The position numbers and the translations under genes are program-made. Positions 1-8,800 of a DNA stretch of 64,000 nucleotides are shown here, piece by piece. The notes beneath the pieces were generated by a model. It saw only the letters and a program-made list of their open reading frames with translations. It ran no database searches and was not told where the DNA came from. Source of the DNA: Bacteroidota bacterium (lineage in GTDB: Bacteria > Bacteroidota > Bacteroidia > J057 > JADKCL01); the NCBI GenBank assembly GCA_016718825.1, contig JADKCL010000006.1:1-64000 (forward strand), in the 5' to 3' direction. Numbering within the stretch: the stretch's first letter is position 1; the number at the start of each line of letters is the position of its first letter.

Positions 1-49
1 GGCGCGGGATGGGTCGCGTAGGAATATTCAGGCGTTGGAGGAGATTTGA
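1..49 (+). repeat. 49-bp dispersed repeat, copy 1
   Basis: The first 49 bases recur at 1685-1733 with about four mismatches, and the last 39 recur more loosely at 2861-2899. On the plus strand each copy can be read as a C-terminus ending in RRNIQALEEI (or QALGEI) followed by a stop. On the minus strand they follow decayed HEAT-like protein tails. Which strand was coding is unclear. Copy 1 is cut by the window edge. Confidence 0.6.
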
Positions 50-73
50 GGGGGGAGGTTTGGAGTAGCGTTT

Positions 74-200
74 CCCGGCTTTGCGTTCGGGCGGGTTTCG
101 GAACACAAATTTTCAATTTATTAGTAAAGTTCAATAGAAGGACGAAGCTCCAGGCTTGCACTTCAGCCCGCCTGACGCAAAACCCGTGTTATAAGCGGTT
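74..200. repeat. attC-like imperfect inverted repeat A
   Basis: The left arm at 74-97 (core TTTGCGTTCGGGCGGG) pairs imperfectly with the right arm at 165-186 (CCCGCCTGACGCAAAACCCG), and the right arm is followed by GTTATAAGCGG. The element lies directly after the 3' end of the minus-strand LRR gene. Related right arms, CCCGCCTAYYGCAAAT, occur near 3843 and, inverted, near 31400. Two GC-rich arms around a spacer of about 70 bases, ending in GTTATAAGC, resemble integron attC sites. No integrase is intact here, and the terminal box does not match GTTRRRY exactly, so the identification is inference. Confidence 0.4.
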
Positions 201-203
201 TTT

Positions 204-1247
204 CTACAGTAAGTATTTGAGTTCAATTTCTGTAATGTTAGCTCGATTTAAAAAGGAAGCAATGTCCTTAGATTTGTTGTCTAAATACCATTTATAGATT
301 TGAATATTTTGAATGTTTTCAAACTGACCAAGTGATTCTAGTTTTGCACCCTCCAACCTAGCGTCCTTGATTACAAGTGTTTTCAGAGATTGACAATTTA
401 ATGAATCAAAATTCTCCAATCCTCTAAGGTCTTCAAGTACCAGAGTTTCAATTGACAAATTGTTTAGCCAACTCAAATTCGTAATTCGTGGAAGTTCTCT
501 TAACTTTAGAACCTTCAGGTTTTTGATTCCATTAATAGGGATCAGATGTTCAATTTCCAATTTCTTCGTTCGCCAAATATCAAGTTCTTATAGCTTTTTA
601 AGTTGTGTTAAGTCTTCAAAAGCAGTAGTCCCTCCGAATGAAAATGAAATGCTTTTTAATTTTTCTAAAGCAAAAACAAAATCTAACCCTTTAAGATTCT
701 GGCTAGATATTCCGAGATTCTCCAGGTTGCAAAAAGTGCTAATTATTTTTGTGTCTCTAATTTTGTCTCCAAATCCAAACGAAGTCAAATGCTTATAACC
801 TTCAATTGGTTTTAGTGGAATGTTATAACCACCAATTCCGAAGTCGGAAAGCTCAACATAATCTCTAATCGGAGATAAATCAATCTTATGGAAAGCTCCA
901 AATCCAAAATATTTTAGGTTGGATAAATATTTCAAAAATTGCAAATCATTAAATGCACCATAGCCATTAAACGTTTCTCTAAATCTTGTTGATTTGTCAT
1001 TATAAAATACTTTTTCATTGAGCAGACGTAACGTTTGTTCATTTACCTGAAACTGTCTTGCGAATTGGATTAATTTTATTGGAATTGGATGACCGGTAAT
1101 TCTCGCAATGTCATCATACTCTAAGTTTCCGTAAATGTTTAATATACCTCCACGATTTAATGTCCAGTGATGGTCATAGTCTATTGTCCCAGATTTCAGG
1201 GCAGGTGAACTTTCTATTTGACCTTTTATACTAAATGTGTCGGTCAT
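204..1247 (-). pseudogene. LRR-like protein interrupted by an in-frame stop
   Basis: Two open frames, 588-1247 and 204-587, lie in the same reading frame and are separated only by a TAA at 588-590. Read through, they give about 347 residues. The second half has leucine-rich-repeat spacing (LKVLKLRELPRITNLSWLNN, then IETLVLEDLRGLENF) and the first half continues the pattern (LKYFGFGAF, LTSFGFGDK, LENLGISS). The stop replaces a residue between LTQLKKL and ELDIWRTKKL, so one substitution such as TAT to TAA explains it. There is no signal peptide, so the protein is probably cytosolic. Function is unknown. Similar short LRR proteins occur in toxin-immunity arrays, and the neighbours fit that setting. 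Confidence 0.6.
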
Positions 1248-1389
1248 TACAATCGCTTATAAATACTTTGTAAACGAAGTCCTTTTCCCTCCAAGCTAAG
1301 AATTCCAATCGAAAAATTCATAAAGCCTTCGCTTTCCACCTGCAAATGTAAGGAATAAACGAAGGTTGTTACTCCCGCGAAGAGCCATC

Positions 1390-1485
1390 CAACGACCAAG
1401 CCCTCATCCGATTCACGACCGCTTTTCCAAAATCCCCCATCGCCTTTTCTTCAGCGAAACACCATCCTCCTAGATAATCCGCTTC
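1390..1485 (-). pseudogene. Remnant of HEAT-like protein tail (copy 1)
   Basis: In one minus-strand frame the segment reads EDGVSLKKRRWGILEKR, which aligns with the C-terminus of the intact protein at 16172-16690 (ENGGSLEKKARAILTRK). A stop lies just before it, and no upstream part of the domain is readable. The overlapping frame ending in NRMRAWSLD also recurs in the other two remnants, which shows they descend from one DNA sequence. This is a decayed fragment, not a gene. Confidence 0.45.
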
Positions 1486-1684
1486 GAGGAACGTGTCGGG
1501 GCGATCTTCATCATTCCCGCACCGGCGTTGGGTGCGCGGCTCGGCGCGTCGTAGGAAGTGGCAAATCCGTGGAGGTCTTGCTCGCGAGCCGAGCATGCGC
1601 GTCACCTTGCCCGTGTGTTGGTGGCGATCTTCGCGCCCTGGCGTTTTGGGGGTCCATTTTGATGAACAAGGTGGCTTTTGGAAA

Positions 1685-1733
1685 GGCGCGGGATGGGTTG
1701 CGTAGGAATATTCAGGCATTGGGGGAGATCTAA
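1685..1733 (+). repeat. 49-bp dispersed repeat, copy 2
   Basis: About 45 of 49 bases match positions 1-49. In plus frame the copy and the bases before it read MNKVAFGKARDGLRRNIQAL and then GEI and a stop, with no open frame further upstream. It lies about 200 bases to the right of HEAT-tail remnant 1, roughly the spacing seen between copy 3 and remnant 2. Confidence 0.6.
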
Positions 1734-1906
1734 GCGAAGAATGCGAATGGATTTGAGGTGAGGGCTTGTTTTTCTGCAGTGGTGTCTTTGCGAAGCAACG
1801 TCCTGTCCCACGAAAACGAAAACGTTGAACGAAGACAAAACCTAAAACCAACTCGCCACGGCCACCTTGCAGAAATATTTTGTTGCCGGCTTTGCAATGA
1901 TTGGGT

Positions 1907-2416
1907 TCACTCTTCTACGCGTCTAGAATCTAGCCACTCTGATCCGTTCCAAATAACCGATGTCTGTCCCACGGGGTCAATTTCATAGTCGGGGTTGTCG
2001 ACTTGCGCAAGCGTAATGATCCGATTTCCAAATAGCATCTGAAGTCTTGCGTTGTCGGCCATGATGTCCAGAATTGCATGAGCCGTCTGCTTTTCGATAC
2101 TGTCCAAATGCCTGAATACCAACACAAGTCCTCTCCTAATTACGTTTAAGTCCGAGAGGCAATCGCGTAACGCATCTAAATTTTTTCCATAGTAGTCCGG
2201 AAAGTCAAATTTCTCTTTGAATTGGGAATGCATGATTTTGTCGCTGTCCCAAGTCCTGCAATTGAATTCTACGATTACATATTTTTCCTTCTCAAACCAT
2301 TTCAAGTCGTCATCGAGAATCGTTGTCCGCCAGTATAAACTGATCCAACCGTTTTGCAGTATGCACCAGTCCAATCCCTCCGGATCGACTCCTCCATTTC
2401 TTTTAAAGATTCCCAT
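1907..2416 (-). CDS. Barstar-family (ribonuclease inhibitor) immunity protein
   Basis: This 169-residue cytosolic protein has the barstar signature FPDYYGKNLDALRDCLSDL at about residues 72-90. In the family, the helix and loop around this motif plug the active site of barnase-type RNases. It is longer than classical barstar (about 90 residues): roughly 55 N-terminal residues precede the domain and about 35 follow it. No barnase-like toxin is present, so this is an orphan immunity gene. An upstream palindrome at 2475-2498 recurs ahead of another immunity-like gene at 4338. The ATG at 2416 begins the domain-containing frame. Family assignment is strong. The cognate toxin is unknown. Confidence 0.8.
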   Translation of the reverse strand: MGIFKRNGGVDPEGLDWCILQNGWISLYWRTTILDDDLKWFEKEKYVIVEFNCRTWDSDKIMHSQFKEKFDFPDYYGKNLDALRDCLSDLNVIRRGLVLVFRHLDSIEKQTAHAILDIMADNARLQMLFGNRIITLAQVDNPDYEIDPVGQTSVIWNGSEWLDSRRVEE

Positions 2417-2474
2417 CTTTCGGTTGAGATGTTAACTGTACCACGGGTCGAACACCCTTGCCAGCATTGTCCCG

Positions 2475-2498
2475 CTTCACGCAACCAGTTGCGTAAAG
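2475..2498. repeat. Palindromic box CTTCACGCAAC-CA-GTTGCGTAAAG
   Basis: This is a near-perfect inverted repeat (10 of 11 pairs) about 60 bases upstream of the minus-strand barstar gene. A close variant sits at 4338-4362, also between a HEAT-tail remnant and an immunity-like gene. It could be an operator or part of a mobile cassette boundary. Confidence 0.5.
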
Positions 2499-2659
2499 CA
2501 CTCCGTATAGTGCCAATGGACGAAGCTTTCTTTTCATGTTAGGACCAATATCTGCAAAAAAGCTCGCAAATCAAGGCGTGCGTAGAACCCGTGCAATTCC
2601 CTTCTCGCGGGTTCTACGATTGCCAAAAGTCAATCCAACGACCATGCTGCCATCCGATT

Positions 2660-2810
2660 CACGACCACATCGCCAAAATCCGTGTCGCATTTTTCTCTAG
2701 CGAATCCCCATTCGCCAAGGCAATACCCACCAAAAGAAGCTGCCATTCATGCCGCAACTCTGGCAGCTGCGAACAAAGCCCGTCCAAGGCAGCCAATGTG
2801 AAGTCCAGTC
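2660..2810 (-). pseudogene. Remnant of HEAT-like protein tail (copy 2)
   Basis: The minus-strand frame reads LAALDGLCSQLPELRHEW followed by LVGIALANGDSLEKNATRIL. It aligns along its length with residues of about 125-170 of the intact protein at 16172-16690 (AALDRYCRQQPDLRHEL, GRIVLENGGSLEKKARAIL). Upstream of this the frame is broken by a stop and a shift, and the rest of the domain is missing. Confidence 0.65.
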
Positions 2811-2860
2811 ACTCTGAGCAATGTTTTCGAGGTATCGCGCCTCAATGTTGGCCTGTGCAT

Positions 2861-2899
2861 GCATTGCGGAGGAATATTCAGGCTTTGGAGGAGATTTGA
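2861..2899 (+). repeat. 49-bp dispersed repeat, copy 3 (partial)
   Basis: The segment GGAATATTCAGGC plus the following GGAGGAGATTTGA matches copies 1 and 2, but the first part of the repeat has diverged. It stands next to HEAT-tail remnant 2, as copy 2 stands next to remnant 1. Confidence 0.5.
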
Positions 2900-3056
2900 G
2901 GACGGGGTGACATGGAGGTGACGGTTTTGCAGCCTGGCGATGTCGTGAACTTTCAGAACAGAAGTTCGATCGAATTCCTCACGTGGGATCTCGCTAAAAA
3001 GTGTATCAAGGACGAACTTGAGTCACCTACCTACCAAGCCAGTGTCTACTGCCACT

Positions 3057-3737
3057 TTACGCATTCCCTGTCATTAATTTCGCGATGCGCTCAGCATTCA
3101 GGATCCCCATTTTGTCGAGAATTGCACGAATCCTCAGTTCAAATCTCTTCAGTTGCCCTGCAATTTTTTGGAGTTCTTGCTTGAACTCTTCTTCTGCAAA
3201 CTGAAAGTGGACTTCTAGACCGCTGAAATCTGAAGGAGTCGAATCCGTATAATCAGAAAACGCCACCATGTCGTTTTCTCTTTTGTAATAGAGCCAAGGA
3301 TGCCCGATCCACAATTGGGTCCAATCATTTGGTTTCGCCTCAAAAATCGCCAACCATTCATTCATATTCCCTAAATCTCCGCAGCACATCGGTTCAATAC
3401 GTGAAATATCGTTTTCCTTGACGACAATTCCGCCACTTTTTCGGTGCACCTGCTCTTCAAAATCCTTCCATTCAACTTCTTTCAGCTCATTGCTTACGAT
3501 TTCTTCAAGCTCAGCGTCCTTGATTGTTTCAATGTCCACCAAGTAAGAGCCTTTGCTGATTGCACACAAGCCGCCTAAGTTTCGGTCTGAAAGACATCGA
3601 ATCCAAAAATCATTCCATTCATCTGGAAATTCAGATGAACTGCCCGTAGGATATTCATAATCAGCATCGGCGTAATCATACGGACTGATTTCGATTGCCA
3701 TTAACAGCTGCATTTTTTGTGTTTTGTTATCGATCAT
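3057..3737 (-). CDS. Conserved hypothetical protein, immunity-like context
   Basis: This 226-residue soluble protein is acidic at the N-terminus and has no signal peptide or membrane segment. The core has the pattern IEPMCCGDLGNMNEWLAIFE, then LWIGHPWLYYKREND and AFSDYTDS, followed by a helical C-terminus. The tryptophan-rich block and the location among immunity-type genes suggest an orphan immunity or SMI1/KNR4-like protein, but I do not recognise a named family. The start is uncertain: ATG codons occur at residues 1, 9 and 13, and a perfect palindrome (CATCGTGCACGATG, 3735-3748) overlaps the first one. Confidence 0.6.
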   Translation of the reverse strand: MIDNKTQKMQLLMAIEISPYDYADADYEYPTGSSSEFPDEWNDFWIRCLSDRNLGGLCAISKGSYLVDIETIKDAELEEIVSNELKEVEWKDFEEQVHRKSGGIVVKENDISRIEPMCCGDLGNMNEWLAIFEAKPNDWTQLWIGHPWLYYKRENDMVAFSDYTDSTPSDFSGLEVHFQFAEEEFKQELQKIAGQLKRFELRIRAILDKMGILNAERIAKLMTGNA

Positions 3738-3764
3738 CGTGCACGATGTTTTGCGGCTGGCGTC

Positions 3765-3875
3765 GGGGCGGGTTTTTCATCATCAATGTTCATTCGGAGC
3801 GATAAACCACCTTGAACCAAAAAACTGTCTACTGAGCACGAAACCCCGCCTATTGCAAATGTGCTGTTATGTGCA
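3765..3875. repeat. attC-like imperfect inverted repeat B
   Basis: The left arm GGGGCGGGTTTTTC (3765-3778) pairs with GAAACCCCGCC (from about 3840). The right end continues CCCGCCTATTGCAAAT and TGCTGTTATGTGCAGC. It follows the 3' end of the frameshifted gene at 3905-4277, as element A follows the LRR gene. Shared bases with element A are CCCGCCT, GCAAA and TGTTAT. Confidence 0.4.
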
Positions 3876-3904
3876 GCAGTTCTGTCGCCCATTTTCTCCA
3901 TTGC

Positions 3905-4277
3905 TTATTCTACAAGCCAACTATTATTACTAAATCCATATGCGTAAATTGCTTCTGGTGATGAATAATCCTCAGGTCGAACAGATACTGCAATTTGGGA
4001 GTTGTCTATGAATCGGATCGTTAAGGCTTTTTCGGGTTCAAATTTACATCCTGAACTATTTTGTTATTTGACTACAAAGCAAGTCACGAAAGCCAGCATT
4101 CCATGAAGTGATTTCAGTTTCATTATCATTTACAGTGAGTGGATTTGTAACAGTTATAGATGGCCCATCAAATCTTAATTGTAGATAGTCCTGGACAAAT
4201 TCAACTGAACTTAATTGGCGACCAACTAATTCATCCCAAAACTTTGATACATTTTCTTCATTCATGACAATTTTCAA
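3905..4277 (-). pseudogene. Small immunity-like protein broken by homopolymer frameshifts
   Basis: The N-terminal frame (73 residues, ENVSKFWDELVGRQLSSVEF onward) stops at 4056. The protein continues in another frame with FEPEKALTIRFIDNSQIAVS, RPEDYSSPEAIYAYGF and NNSWLVE, ending at 3905. Adding one base in the TTTT at 4059-4062 and one in the AAA/TTT run at 4040-4045 restores a single frame of about 124 residues. No signal peptide is seen. Similar small proteins occur in immunity arrays, but I cannot name a family. The two breaks may be sequencing errors or true decay. Confidence 0.6.
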
Positions 4278-4337
4278 TTACTTGGAATGCCGTTCCCATG
4301 CGACTCTACTGTTGTACAAAATCAACACGTCACCCTG

Positions 4338-4362
4338 CTTTACGTCAACCAGTTACGTAAAG
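4338..4362. repeat. Palindromic box CTTTACGTCAAC-CA-GTTACGTAAAG
   Basis: This is a variant of the box at 2475-2498, with arms CTTTACGTCAAC and GTTACGTAAAG. It lies about 60 bases upstream of the gene starting at 4277, the same geometry as at the barstar gene. Confidence 0.5.
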
Positions 4363-4549
4363 TGCTCCCCGGAATTTCGGGAGGTGATTGATTCGGGAAA
4401 TCGCATCTCAGTTTCATTAATGAGACAGAATCTTCAAAAGCTAGCTGAAAGATTCGAGAAACAAGCGTTGACGCCAGGAAATGTCCTTCTTTGAACGCAG
4501 TCTCGTACCACCACCGAAAGTTATCCAACGACCAAGCCGCCATCCGATT

Positions 4550-4775
4550 CCCGACCACATCCGCAAAATCCGCAGTGCTTGTTTCTCGTGTGAATCCCCA
4601 TTCGCAAAGGTTATCCCCTCCAAGGCGAGCCGCCATTCATCCCGCAACCCTGGCAGCTGCAAACGTGGCCCGGCCACCACGCGGCTCCACCCCGACAGAG
4701 ACACCTCCCGATCCATCCGCTGCTGAACAGCGCAGCGACCGCTCCGCCTTCGAGGTCTGCGGGATGCCGGCGCAG
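4550..4775 (-). pseudogene. Remnant of HEAT-like protein tail (copy 3), frameshifted
   Basis: This is the longest remnant. Three minus-strand frames have to be joined: AGIP (near 4765), DLEGGAVAALFS, then QQRMDREVSLSGWSRVVAG and LRDEWRLALEGITFANGDS followed by HEKQALRIL. Together they follow the intact protein at 16172-16690 (AGIPEEIEGEAVEALFQWLM, then DPKVLLSTRIFAMAALD and LRHELRIVLGRIVLENGGS). At least two frameshifts show it is dead. Confidence 0.65.
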
Positions 4776-4877
4776 ACAAACATCCGCGTGTGACAAACTT
4801 CAGCTTCTCGCACCACGAATTTTGCGAACTTTGCTGATGTTTTCTCCATGTATCAGAGGCTCAGACGCAATGCGGAA

Positions 4878-6149
4878 ATGACCACCAAGAAGAAAAAAGG
4901 GTTTCGTCTGCTGCGGTTTTGGTCGAAGCTTGGACCGGGGTTGGCTACCGGCGCGAGCGACGATGACCCTTCGGGAATTGCCACCTATTCCCAAGCCGGC
5001 GCGGCTTTTGGACTGCTCACTCTTTGGACGGCCTTGGTCGCCTTCCCGCTGATGGCCGCCATTCAGCAAATGTGCGCGCGCATCGGCCTTGTGACTTCGC
5101 AAGGCTTGACGGGGACGTTGAAAAAGCATTACCCGAGGCCGGTCTTGTACCTGATGCTGCTTTTCAGCTTTCCAGCGATCGTGATGAACATCGGCGCCGA
5201 CATCGCAGGCATGGGTGCGGTTGGCAATCTGTTGGTTCCCGCCATCGACGCTTCCTATTTCAGCGTGTTTTTCACCCTGACGCTGATCGGCCTGATCATC
5301 TATCTGCCCTATCAGAAGCTGGCATCGATCCTGAAGTACCTCTGCCTTGGCATGTTGGTCTATTTCATCGTCCCGTTTCTGTACAAGCAGGATTTAGTAG
5401 CGATTCTGAAAGCCACAGTCATCCCCACGATCCGTTTTGACAAGGACTTCATGCTGATCCTTGTGGGAATACTCGGCACCACGATCTCTCCCTATCTTTT
5501 CTTTTGGCAGGCGTCGGTCGTGGTGGAGGAATCCAAAACACACAAGAAACATTTGATGGTCAACAAGAAACTCATCCAAACCATGAACAAGGATGTGGAT
5601 TTCGGGATGACCGTTTCCGGATTTGTGATGTATTTCATCATCCTGACGACCGGAACCGTGCTGTACAATGGTGGCGTGCATCAGATTGACACCGTGGAGC
5701 AGGCGGCGATGGCCCTGAAACCTTTGGCAGGAAACATGGCTTATCTGCTGTTTGCGGTCGGCGTCATCGGTACCGGGCTGATCGCGATTCCGGTGCTGGG
5801 CGGGTCGCTTTCTTATATCTTTTCCGAAACTTTTGGCTGGGAGCAAGGACTGGACAAGAAATTTCATGAGGCCAAGGGCTTTTACATGATCATCTCGGTT
5901 TCGCTGTTGCTCGGACTTTCAATGAATTACATTGGGATATCCCCCATCAAAGCCTTGATCTATACCGCCATCCTCTACGGCCTCACCGCACCCGTGCTCA
6001 TCGCGATCATCTTGCATATCTCCAACAACAAGAAGATCATGGGGGAGAATGTCAACAGCCCTTTAGCAAATATCATGGGCTTCCTGACCTTGCTTGTGAT
6101 GACAGCAGCCGCAGGGGTGCTCATCTACCTGCAATTGGCGGGTCAATAG
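4878..6149 (+). CDS. NRAMP-family divalent metal transporter, divergent metal site
   Basis: This membrane protein of 423 residues has about eleven hydrophobic helices and the NRAMP fold, whose members import Mn2+, Fe2+ or Mg2+. The first helix carries GASDDDPSGIATYSQAGA in place of the canonical DPGN motif. Helix six reads SPYLFFWQAS where typical transporters have MPHN-type residues, so the canonical metal-coordinating methionine is not evident. This belongs to a known divergent bacterial clade of uncertain substrate. I chose the ATG at 4878 (MTTKKKK), which gives a basic N-terminus before helix one. An in-frame ATG at 4848 would add ten residues. It is the only long plus-strand gene in its neighbourhood and stands alone. 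Confidence 0.85.
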   Translation: MTTKKKKGFRLLRFWSKLGPGLATGASDDDPSGIATYSQAGAAFGLLTLWTALVAFPLMAAIQQMCARIGLVTSQGLTGTLKKHYPRPVLYLMLLFSFPAIVMNIGADIAGMGAVGNLLVPAIDASYFSVFFTLTLIGLIIYLPYQKLASILKYLCLGMLVYFIVPFLYKQDLVAILKATVIPTIRFDKDFMLILVGILGTTISPYLFFWQASVVVEESKTHKKHLMVNKKLIQTMNKDVDFGMTVSGFVMYFIILTTGTVLYNGGVHQIDTVEQAAMALKPLAGNMAYLLFAVGVIGTGLIAIPVLGGSLSYIFSETFGWEQGLDKKFHEAKGFYMIISVSLLLGLSMNYIGISPIKALIYTAILYGLTAPVLIAIILHISNNKKIMGENVNSPLANIMGFLTLLVMTAAAGVLIYLQLAGQ

Positions 6150-6207
6150 GCTTTCGGTGGGCAAGGTTGGTAATGGTGCGGAATGAAAATCACGACACCG
6201 AAGCCAC

Positions 6208-8467
6208 TCATCTGATCTCCGTCACCGGCACATCCCCCTCCGCGCTGCCCCAGTTTTGGTTGGGCGCACTGCCCATCTTCAATTCCAATATTCCGCCGTT
6301 GGTGATGTCGGCATATTTCAAGAAACTCTTGGTGTAATTGCTGCCATTCAATGTCGCTGATTGGATGTAAACATTGTTTTCATCGTTGCCCGAAGTTTGA
6401 ACCGTGAAATCTTTTCCATTCTCCAGGTGGAGGATGGCTTTTTTGAAAATGGGAGAACCGATTACATAGTGGTCGCTGCCCGGACAAACCGGATAAAAGC
6501 CCAAGGCGCTGAAAATATACCAGGCACTCATTTGCCCGCAATCCTCATTTCCTACCAAACCATCGGGCTTGTCGGAATAAAATTCATCCATGATTTTCCT
6601 GACCCGCGCCTGCGTTTTCCAGGGTTGTCCCGCATAATTGTATTGATAGACAATCTGATGACTCGGTTCATTCCCGTGGGCGTACTGACCCATCAAGCCG
6701 GAAACGTCCTGTTTGATCGGCCCCTTCAATTTGGAAGAAGTGGTGAACAAGGTATCGAGAAATGTGCCCAGTTTTTCCTTCCCGCCCAGCAGTTGCATGT
6801 GTCCGCTGATGTCATGCGGCACGTAGAAGGAATATTGCCAGGCATTGGCTTCGGTATAGGACTGCGTAACTTTATAGGGGTCAAAGCGGCGCTTGAAATT
6901 GTGCTTTCCCCGAGGCCGCATGAAGCCCGTTTCCGGATCAAAAAGATTGCGGTAATTGGCCGCCCTTCCGATGTAGGTTTCATACCCTGCTGAATCGCCC
7001 AAAGCCTTGGCCATCTGCGCAATGCACCAGTCGTCGTAAAGGCATATTCCAGGGTTTTGGAAACACTGTTGTTGATGAAGCGCTGCCGGATAAAGCCATA
7101 TTTGAGGTAGTCGTCGAATCCCGCAGCATAGCGGAAATAAGACGCATCCACGATGATTGAACCTTGAGTTTATATTGCTTCAAGTCCTTTTGATTTGTTT
7201 CTGCACTCTTTTTCATGGCTTCCAGGGCCTTTTGTGCATCAAACTCAGTGATCCCCTTGAGGTAGGCATCGGTGATCACGGGAATGGAATGGTAACCGAT
7301 CATGCAAAAGGTTTCGTATCCGGCCAATTCCCAGAGGGGCAACAATCCGGCTTGTTCATATTGCGTGAGAAAGGTGCGGATAAAATCGGCATTTCGGTCT
7401 CTGTTGATGAGGGTAAACAGCGGATGCAGCGCACGGTAGGTATCCCACAAGGAAAAAACCGTATAATTCGTAAATCCGTTTGCTGCGCTGATTTTCCCAT
7501 CCCGGCCCCGATAGTTGCCATCGACATCCTGATAGACATTCGGAGCGATCATGGCGTGGTACATGGCGGTATAAAATATCCTTTTCTTCTTTTCGTCCTC
7601 GTCTTCAATTTCGATTTTGCCCAATTCGGCATTCCACATGGCAACAGCAGCGGCTTTTGTTCGCGCGAAATCGAATTCCGGCTGCTCTGCTTCGAGATTC
7701 TTGCGCGCGCCTTCCACACTCACCGGCGAAATGCCTACGCGCACGTGAATGACTTCATCCTTTTCAGTGGCGAACTGAACAAAGGCTTTCAAACGGCCTC
7801 CCTTCGTCTGTTTGGACCGTTTACCCCGCTTGCAACCCGCTATTCCGAAGGTTTTGAAGGGCTTTGAAAATTGAATGACAAAATAAACATGCTGATTGCT
7901 CGCCCATTTCGTGCTGATTCGGTAGCCCGATATTTCGCTGTCGCCGGATATTTGGATCGCCCCTTCATTCAATTGATCGCGGTGGTTCAGGTCGAGAATG
8001 ATATTGGCCGCATCGGTTTTGGGAAACGTGTAGCGATGCAAACCCGTCCTTGTCGTCGCCGTCAATTCCGCCCGAACGCCCGGTTTGTCCAGAAAAACCG
8101 AATAATATCCTGCGGTTGCCAACTCATTTTCCTTTTGAAAGCTTGACGCATACTGCTGATTGTTCCATGTGACTTCGCCCACGGTAGGCATCAGCAGCAC
8201 ATCTCCGTAATCACTGCAGCCCGTGCCACTCAAATGCGTATGCGAAAAACCATAGATGACGTTGTCGGAGAAATGATACCCCGAGCAGCCATCCCAGCCC
8301 CGCAGGCGCGTATCCGGACTCAACTGCACCATCCCAAACGGCAGCGTCGGTCCGGGAAAGGTATGCCCATGTCCGCCCGTGCCGATGAAAGGGTCGACAT
8401 ATTTTGCAACATCTTGCTGACAGAAAAGCTGCAGCGGGAGAAGGAGGAGGAGGAATATCTTTTTCAT
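6208..8467 (-). pseudogene. GH92 alpha-1,2-mannosidase with two frameshifts
   Basis: Three consecutive frames together encode about 750 residues, the usual GH92 length. The first starts with a signal peptide (MKKIFLLLLLPLQLFCQQ) and the family N-terminus VDPFIGTGGHGHTFPGPT, PFGMVQLSPDT. The last contains YAHGNEPSHQ with the putative acid Glu, and GNEDCGQMSAWY. The frame changes near 7155 (the next frame reads SIIVDASYFRYAAGF) and again near 7035 (DDWCIAQMAKALG). The first is repaired by adding one A to an AAA run. If intact, the enzyme would be periplasmic or surface-exposed and would trim alpha-mannose from glycans with Ca2+. No SusC/SusD pair is adjacent. Confidence 0.85.
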
Positions 8468-8800
8468 GGATATCGTGAATGCTGCAAAATGTGCTTTTCA
8501 GAAAATTTACCAGTATGCTGAACCATTCCCAAATTTAGACAGTAATTCATCCGCTTCGTCAGGTTTGTCGTAGGCATCTGCCTCCGTCAAGTGTCCATCT
8601 TGGTGGCTGATTCTGGTCAGTCGTTTGCCCTGACGAAAGACAAGTTGCAGTCCGTGTTCTTCTTCCCAATGGCACTTTTTGCTATATTCGGGCTAAATGA
8701 AAAGTACCTGCCTATCTTTCTACATCGATTCGTCTCATGCTACTGTTTGCATGAAATTGCGTTGGATTTTCGACCGTCGCCAAAAGGAGCCGCTTGTCTG

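Noticed and set aside
1369..1851. 160-codon minus-strand frame as an intact gene
   Set aside because: Only a short segment, in a different frame, matches the HEAT-like family. The rest is Arg/Pro/Ser-rich and not protein-like.
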